From Patellaria atrata CBS 101060 (taxonomy: Eukaryota; Ascomycota; Dothideomycetes; Patellariales; Patellariaceae): 64,000 nucleotides of DNA. The notes beneath the pieces are model-generated. The model was not told the origin of the DNA. It made no database searches and worked only from the letters and a program-made list of their open reading frames with translations. Both the position numbers and the translations under genes were made by a program. Location: contig MU006115.1 in assembly GCA_010093705.1 (NCBI GenBank), positions 83,083 through 147,082 on the forward strand, written 5' to 3'. Shown here one piece after another: positions 57,196 through 64,000 of this stretch (positions within the stretch are counted from its first letter, which is position 1; each line of letters begins with the position of its first letter).

Positions 57196-60100
57196 ATGCA
57201 CGCCATACGGCAATCTTGTCGCCCGAAACACCAAGTACTTGTTCTCAAGTGCTATCCAAAATTCCAGAAGAATAGCAATGTGGAGGCGAAGCCAAATTCG
57301 AGCGAATTGAGCTACCTTCTCTTCTATGCAAGTACGCGCAGGAGCAAACTCCAGAAAGTTGCAGACTTCCTGGATAAGCGTAATAATACAGATGTGTACA
57401 GAGCGCGTATAGGGTACGTTTGACTGTGGTTTGAGTGAACCTGTACCGCTACCCGTACATTCTTTGTGCTGACACGGTCTTATCCCAGCAATATTCAGGT
57501 GACCCTCCAGATCCTCAAAGCCCTCATTGAGAAATGTCCTCGCGACCTTCCACTTTATGGTTGGGCCATACTCCGCATCTTCCGCACAATCCTCTCCTCG
57601 AATGATATCACCATAGTTGAAGATTCAGTTCCAGTGTTTCAAACCTTCTGCTCCCATCAGGATCCAGCATTTTTGGCGGCAGATCAAGATTTTAAAGACC
57701 AATTTGAGAAGATCGTTGACCTATATGCTACATTCGCCTCCAAAGATGACCCAGGTCCGACCAAATCTCTCAGCGTTCCAATCGCAATTAGGTTCAGGAA
57801 AGCTGGACTGGATGCTGTTAAAAGCGTTGCCTCCTCAGATGCGCTAAGTCTCGAGACAGAAAGGCAAAGATCCGAGACTGGAAGACAGCTGAGGGTTATT
57901 GTTTCTATAATATTACAGAATCTGTACTCGGATACTGGTAGCTATCTTACATTGTTGGAGCGGCGGGAGAAAGAGAAAGAAGAAATCGAGAAAGAATCTG
58001 CGCAGCGGAGAAGACAAAGTATATCAACGGTCAGGACTGCGGATACGAGTGATGGGGACCTTCTCGCTGCTTCTGGAACCGCAGAAGATGCTGATAAGCT
58101 GGCAGAAGAGGCTGTTGGGATCGATGCGTTACAAGCACTTCGATATATCTTTACAGCCAACAATAGGACGCAACTTCGACTTGCTACATCTGCTGTACTG
58201 AAGTTCATCGCGGCAAGAATAGAGCCGGAAGAGCAGGTTCGCCGCGAATCTTGGACCTCAACGAGCGGTACATGGGCAACTACATTATTTAAGCTGATCT
58301 GCGGTTGGGCGCCCGTACAAGATAGGTTCGTAATCTTAGTAACCGCAATGGAGACATTGATTCGCAGCCCAATTGTAGAAGCCGATCTTGAGAGACAACT
58401 AGTTCTTGCTTCTATTGTAGGCTGGCTTTTAAGCTCACCAATCAATTTCGTTGGTCTTAGTGTGATGGACGTTCTCATAGGTTTTATTTCACACATTCTT
58501 CTTCTATTACAATTAGGGGGAGAGGGTACAACGCTATTTCCCCATCACCAACAGACGGATGTAGTTGGAACCAACCAAACACTGAAAGGCGCTGATATTT
58601 CGCCTTTGCCAGCGGGAAACTTAACAAGCACCGTGGTCATGGAGGTAGTCAAAAGCCCTTCAAAGACCAGAATCAGGCTGCTGGACCAATTACAGACTTG
58701 TATAGGCGCTCTTGCAACTCATATTTACTATACCGACCAGGTTTCTGATATGATAACTGCAATCCTTTCCAGATTAAAACCATCTCCGGCTTCAGGGATC
58801 TCGAGCACGGCTGCCATTGAGGATCCTGTTGGTGCTACTAGGTCTATAACAGGTTCGGTAAACCTACAAGAACGGCCTAATACAGACGGATTTTTTTCCT
58901 TTGACGAAGCTCGGGTACGAGCTTTGCTTGCCGTCAAAGATATACTGCTAGTCGTTAATTCACAGACGAAGAGCAAGGGATCAACAAATGCTTCGAGGGG
59001 TCGAATTGGCGTTGAAGTTTGGGAACAGACTCAGTGGCTACTAAGAGACCCGTATTGGGATGTTCGAAAAGCATATGTAGATATGCTTCTTACTTGGTTA
59101 GATCTGGAAGTAGGGAAAGGCGAGTTACGGGTAACAGATGGCCGCAAAAAGTCAAAATTACCTGAAAAGAAAGAAAATGATCTTCACCGGGGTAACAGTC
59201 TGGCTCGAAGGGCTGTATCAAATGCGTCACAGCGCGATACTTCCCCTATACGTGGCAAGTCCATGTTCTTGAAGCTCCTACACCTAGCAGTATACGATAA
59301 CGCGCTTCAGTATTCAGGATCTGAATCGGATATTCTACTACTTCACCTTCTCCTTTCAGGGCTCGTCTCGAATCTAGGCGTCAATAGCGTACGAAGTGGA
59401 CTGCCAATGATCATGCGGTTACAAGAGGATATCCAAGTGGTGGTAAATCCAAGTGCCAAAGTCCTCATAGGTAGTTTGGTTCACGGATACCTATGGTCGT
59501 TGAGCGATACTTTCGAATTTGAGACGACTTCTGTGGGAAGAACGATACATGGAGAAATCTCCAGGAGAAGTTCCAAACATCTCTGGCTGCGAAAGATCCA
59601 AGTTCCTCCACTCCCATTAGATGCTATCGAACCCCCTCCGACCGGCCCACTTGCACCGAAATTATCGTCAGAGCTCGTGCAAAGTGAAAGTCTTAAACCT
59701 TTTGACGCACGTCAAGCGCTCGTAGATTGCATCAGTAAAGGATATACGTCATCACTGCAATCGCCACCTTCAAGCCCACCTTCTTCTCCGTCTCGCACAC
59801 ACTCCATTCCTATTCTCACTAGGACCCTCACTCCTTCAACAAGCAATACCCAATTACCTCAAAAGATTCAAGAGGAGCTTCTTTCAGATTGGGACAAAGA
59901 AGCTTGTATTGCTGAAACGGCCAAAAATAGTCCACGTTCCTCGTCTCTTACTGGATCCCGAACAACAGGGACCGGCCCGGGCTATAGAAATCTTCTTGGT
60001 GTTAGTGTTCCGACGGGGCATATCTCACCCTTTGATGTCAGTTCATCACCGGTGCACACTCAACACCCCCAAAGTCGTCCTCCTTCCCATGCATACGGTT

Positions 60101-60834
60101 TAGTCGGGAATCGGGGTGATGTGCCTCGTTCTCGGCATGCGAGCCAGTCACCAACGCCACTTAGCACTTCCAGCGCTCGTTCCACCGTTCGTGTAGAAGA
60201 TTTGAAGCGTGTTTTATCTACTTCCGAAAGGCACGGACTACCTTCTCGAGGCCGACAGAGCCTTGATCCTCGCCGCGAAATAGAGGAGGATACGTCAAGT
60301 GAGAGTGAAGTTAGCGCAGATTTTTCAATGTCTGAAATATCTTCCGTCACCGGTAGTGGAATCCAGACAATTCCAGAGCAGGAGCATGGAGATCGAGGTT
60401 TGGCCATCACCACTCCCAACACCGGGAGAGAAAGAGAAGGTTCAGTAACTCCTCGACCAATACCCGGAGCCTTCCCACGAGGTCTTAGTGAAGCCACGGT
60501 CCGTAGTGAAGACTCTGTACCGCCAGTGCCACCTTTACCCGCTTCCCTACGCGGGTCCGTATCATCTCCTATACCTTCTTCGCCACCGGGACCCCTAGCA
60601 ATTACAACAGATGAGAAGGTTATTCCACAGAGTCCGGATAGCAACGGTGTAGCACCCAACACATCAGCAATATCGGTTAAGAAGAGTAAGAGCGTGAAGA
60701 GTACTCGGACTAGAAGTCATAGTAGAGGTAGAGAACGAGGATATGTTAACAACAAGCCGGATTTTCTAGGGCTTTTGGATACAATTGAGACAGACGGTGC
60801 TGAAAGCGTGGGAGCAGTCCGACCACCGTATTGA
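57196..60834 (+). CDS. EFR3: Efr3, plasma-membrane scaffold for PI 4-kinase
   Basis: Membrane anchor of the Efr3-Ypp1(TTC7)-Stt4 complex that makes PI4P at the plasma membrane (known). Exons are 57196-57413 and 57489-60834 across a 75-bp intron; the joined codon gives RIGNIQVTLQILKALIEKC, exactly the family pattern, and 1187 residues in all. The start is fixed by the conserved opening MHAIRQSCRPKHQVLVLKCY, whose basic patch and Cys fit membrane contact. The first half is helical HEAT/ARM-like (SSELSYLLFYASTRRSKLQK, WEQTQWLLRDPYWDVRKAY). From about residue 820 it turns into a long Ser/Pro-rich disordered tail with many SP sites, usual for filamentous fungi and a probable phosphorylation target. 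No break is seen. Confidence 0.92.
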
Positions 60835-61435
60835 AGTTCTACGGACTTCTGCTCTATCATCATTTTGTTATGACCCCCTTTTTGCGTTTGTACAGTTCCG
60901 AATACCGTTCTTATACTTCTTTCTTAAAAGGGCGGTCGAGCGGGAAATCATTGAATTCTGGGAATATATCGGAGGTAAGGTTATGGAGAGTCCACGGTCT
61001 TGCATTCATTCACATTCTTGTACATTACCAATTTTACCTGGGCAGGGGGTTGTGGTGTAAACGGAAGTAGCGGCATTCAGATTACAATTCTATCAACTAT
61101 CAACTGCATGATGGGATGAGCCAAGAATCGGGGAATATCCGAACGCCACTCACAGCATATCGGTGACCTCACATCCCCTCACAAATCAGCGCCCCTCCAG
61201 TTCATGGCCAAAATATAGTACAAACACTACTTAGGTTGAAAATTCTTTTAACTTACTCACCGCTCTACGCCCTCTTCGGGGTTTCTTCTATTTCACTATA
61301 TAAAGAACAATTGGAAAGTTCCAATGGCATCACGGCTGTCTTTTAATCCGAATCTCAATATGCGTTTATGATACTCATTTGCTTCAATTTTAGAAACTTT
61401 CTACTTTCCTATTCTAATCACTAATACCTTTCACA
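60835..61435. other. EFR3 3' region and BOR1 promoter
   Basis: No gene seen. Contains the TATA box listed next. Confidence 0.5.
61297..61304 (+). promoter_or_regulatory. TATA box of the BOR1-like gene
   Basis: TATATAAA 132 bp upstream of the ATG at 61436, with a C/T-rich leader between. Confidence 0.55.
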
Positions 61436-63587
61436 ATGTCGTCTACAGACAAATACACGCTTCCCGGTAACCATGGCCATCATGGCTCAAACACCGGTCA
61501 GAAGGCTAAGAAGCCATGGCATACTCGTCTAGCATCATTGTCCACGAGGCAGCATACTGCGAGCGAAGAGACTCTAGACGATAAGCCTGGTAACAGGGTT
61601 ACAGAGCATTCAACAATCAAGAGCGGCGATAGATGGTGGAAGATACGACTTTTCCAAGGAATTGTCAATGATCTGAAGAGACGAGGTCCGTACTACTGGA
61701 GTGATTGGAAAGATGCTTGGGATTATAGAGTGGTTCCTGCGACTGTTTATATGTATTTCGCAAAGTATGTGACCTTAAGACCACACCAGCCAGTCCATAT
61801 AACATATAATGTACCATGAATATATGGATCACTTCACTCAACCTATTTCCTTCATCGGAAAAATCAATATTCTTTCCGATCGCTGATGGCTAGCACAGTA
61901 TACTTCCTGCGCTTGCTTTCTCGTTAGACATGTTCGAGCAAACCGATATGAGCTTCGGCGTCAACGAGGTCTTGCTTGCATCCGTTCTTGGGGCAGTCGT
62001 CTTCGCTGTTGCAGCAGCTCAACCATTAGTTATCGTCGGTGTCACAGGTAAATTGTTCTACCTCACCAATGACAGAAATCATTCTGACATAAATAGGCCC
62101 TATTACGGTTTTCAATTACACGGTTTACGATATTATTACGCCTCGCGGAACAAACTACTTTGCTTTCATGTGTTGGATTGGCTTGTATGTATTCATTGCT
62201 TCTCAGAATATCTTAATGATTCTAATACTCTTTAGATGGTCCCTGGTGATGCATTGGATACTAGCTATAACAAATTCTTGCAACCTTCTCAAATATGTCA
62301 CTCGGTTCTCCTGTGACATCTTTGGGTTCTACGTAGCCTTCATCTACCTACAGAAAGGTATCCAGGTCTTAACTCGACAATGGGAAGACGGCGAAGCGTC
62401 GGCGTACTTATCCATCACGGTGGCTCTCCTCGTACTCATGCTTGCATATGGTTGTGGTATTATAGGGACTAGTTACCTACTTCAGCATGTGGTGAGAAAG
62501 TTCATCGAGGACTACGGAACTCCACTTACCATCATCTTCTTCACCGGTTTCGTGCACATTGGGAAAATGGAGAATGTCGAACTCTCAGTCCTCCCAACGA
62601 CCAAAGCATTCTTTCCGACAACGGATAGAGGTTGGTTCATCCACTTCTGGGACCTCGACGTGGCAGATATATTTCTCGCAATTCCTTTCGCTATTCTGCT
62701 TACTATCCTGTTTTGGTTTGACCATAATGGTATCTGATTACTTTCCCTCTATTCACTCACGGTGAAAAGCTCACAATTTTTCAGTCTCGGCTTTAATCGC
62801 CCAAGGCACCGAATTCCCCCTCCGTAAACCCGCCGGTTTTCACTGGGACATTTTCCTCCTTGGCCTAACTACGGGTGTAGCCGGGCTCCTCGGAATCCCG
62901 TTCCCCAACGGTCTGATCCCACAAGCCCCTTTCCACACGACATCTCTCTGCGTCACGCGCACTGTTACTGACTCCACCGGCGACGACGGGGCAAACAAAG
63001 GCCACACGACTCGCCGCGTCATCGACCATGTCGTGGAGCAACGCGTCTCGAATCTTGCTCAGGGCCTACTGACTTTGGGCACGATGACAGGTCCACTGTT
63101 GATCGTGCTGCATCTGATCCCACAAGCCGTGCTCGCGGGCCTATTCTTCGTCATGGGGGTGCAAGCGCTCGAGGGTAACGGTATCACAACCAAGCTGTTC
63201 TATCTCCTCCGCGACGCCTCCCTTACTCCTCTGTCGGAGCCACTCAAGCGCATCGAGCGGCAGCGCATGATCTGGGTGTTTGTGGGACTTGAGTTAGTGG
63301 GCTTTGGGGCGACGTTTGCTATCACGCAGACGATTGCTGCTATCGGATTCCCGGTGTTTATTTTGCTGTTGATTCCGGTCCGTACGTGGTTGCTTCCGAA
63401 GTGGTTCACTAAGGCTGAACTGGATGTGTTGGATGCACCAACTGCGAGTCCCTTTACTATGGAGAGTGTGGGAGGTATCCACGGGGAGGAGGTTGCGGCT
63501 GAAGGGGTGATGGATGTGGAGAAGGGAGAGAAGCCTGAGGTTGGGGTAGCGGGGAGGAGGGAGTCGGAAGCAGCTAGGTCAATATGA
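61436..63587 (+). CDS. BOR1: SLC4-family anion transporter, Bor1-type borate/bicarbonate exporter
   Basis: Polytopic plasma-membrane or vacuolar anion transporter; yeast Bor1 exports borate. Five exons: 61436-61764, 61899-62047, 62097-62184, 62236-62729 and 62785-63587, all phase-consistent, giving 620 residues (yeast Bor1 has 576). A hydrophilic N-terminus of about 70 residues is followed by WKIRLFQGIVNDLKRRGPYY, then the membrane core: YFANILPALAFSLDMFEQTD, VNEVLLASVLGAVVFA, AAQPLVIVGVTGPITVFNYT, TRFSCDIFGFYVAFIYLQKG, a late GLLGIPFPNGLIPQAPFHT loop and LTLGTMTGPLLIVLHLIPQ. Those are hallmark SLC4 motifs. The C-terminal tail after WFTKAELDVLD is cytosolic and acidic. The first intron (134 bp) hides the first membrane segments from simple frame calling. 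Borate is the likely substrate, bicarbonate the alternative. Confidence 0.93.
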
Positions 63588-63906
63588 CGAACAGATGTGT
63601 GAGGAAGCGATCAGGACAAGATGAAGAACAGATGCATGAGGAAGGTAAGGAAAGGACCGTAATACACCCTAGGGATGTAGGGAATTGGCTGGATTTAAGA
63701 CGTTGAGATAGATAGATATATTTCTGTACCTGAAGAGTTTAATACTGATAGTAGACTCATCCGTACTTGTAAGAACGCATTTCTCGTCTACTGCATGCTC
63801 CACCTTCACGATACTTCCGTTATGACTTGTAATACGGTAAGTATAGTACAGTAGCAGAAGTGGTGAGAAGTAGAGGTAGCTGTAACCGTAACACCTCAAG
63901 GACCTA
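63588..63906. other. BOR1 3' region, nothing else recognised
   Basis: No gene seen. A TATAGTACAGTAG motif lies near 63842. Confidence 0.5.
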
Positions 63907-64000
63907 TTTAAATAAATAAATAAATACATACTTACATACATATACATACATACATATACATACATACATATACATACATACATATACATACATACATATA
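63907..64000. repeat. (AAAT)n then (ACAT)n/TATACA microsatellite
   Basis: A few AAAT units pass into a regular array of TACATACATA and TATACA, in which the 16-base unit TATACATACATACATA recurs. It runs off the window's end. Confidence 0.9.

Noticed and set aside
61930-62235. Separate small membrane protein starting MFEQTDMS
   Set aside because: It is exon 2 of the BOR1-like gene read into its following intron.

Overview
The window looks like a piece of nuclear chromosome from a filamentous ascomycete (Pezizomycotina, perhaps Leotiomycetes, but the class is a guess). Genes are monocistronic, lie on both strands, and carry short introns of 46-140 bp with GT..AG ends and CTAAC/CTAAT-like branch sites. 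Recognisable proteins are typically fungal: Psk-type PAS kinase, Slh1 helicase, Ykt6, Efr3, a Bor1-type SLC4 transporter, a HET-domain relic and a GPI-anchored wall protein. I rebuilt 16 intact gene models by joining exons whose phases agree, plus one pseudogene. Gene-rich blocks alternate with long stretches where I see no gene.

Layout. 0-1.6 kb: two very small single-membrane-span proteins in tandem. 4.4-12.8 kb: PAS kinase, a Golgi-type GT34 glycosyltransferase and a TRZ/ATZ-like amidohydrolase, all on +. 12.8-15.9 kb: low-complexity, strand-skewed DNA. 15.9-16.9 kb (-): a PVYET-repeat GPI-anchored surface protein. 16.9-20.9 kb: empty. 20.9-21.4 kb (+): a small secreted expansin/barwin-like protein. 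23.1-27.7 kb (-): a 1412-residue SLIP-GC-like nuclear GTPase with an N-terminal region that looks ubiquitin-like. 30.4-31.3 kb (-): a Ser/Pro-rich protein. 31.3-36.6 kb: empty except for a tRNA-like remnant.

36.6-47.3 kb is a dense block: hemerythrin-like protein, SLH1 helicase (-), YKT6 SNARE (+, sharing a divergent promoter with SLH1) and a zinc-finger-like unknown (-). 48.7-50.4 kb is a decayed HET-domain gene. 50.9-63.6 kb holds a low-complexity protein (-), a membrane-anchored DUF4097-like protein, EFR3 and a BOR1-type borate/bicarbonate transporter. The window ends in a TACA/TATACA microsatellite.

The genes do not form one pathway. Several concern the plasma membrane and cell surface (EFR3, BOR1, DUF4097-like, GPI protein, expansin-like, GT34), and two concern translation surveillance or trafficking (SLH1, YKT6). 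I see no biosynthetic cluster, virus or intact transposon. The most interesting items are the putative ubiquitin-like/GTPase fusion, stop-free introns of length 3n that would be missed by ORF calling, tiny first coding exons in three genes, the twin mini membrane proteins and the tRNA-like relic.
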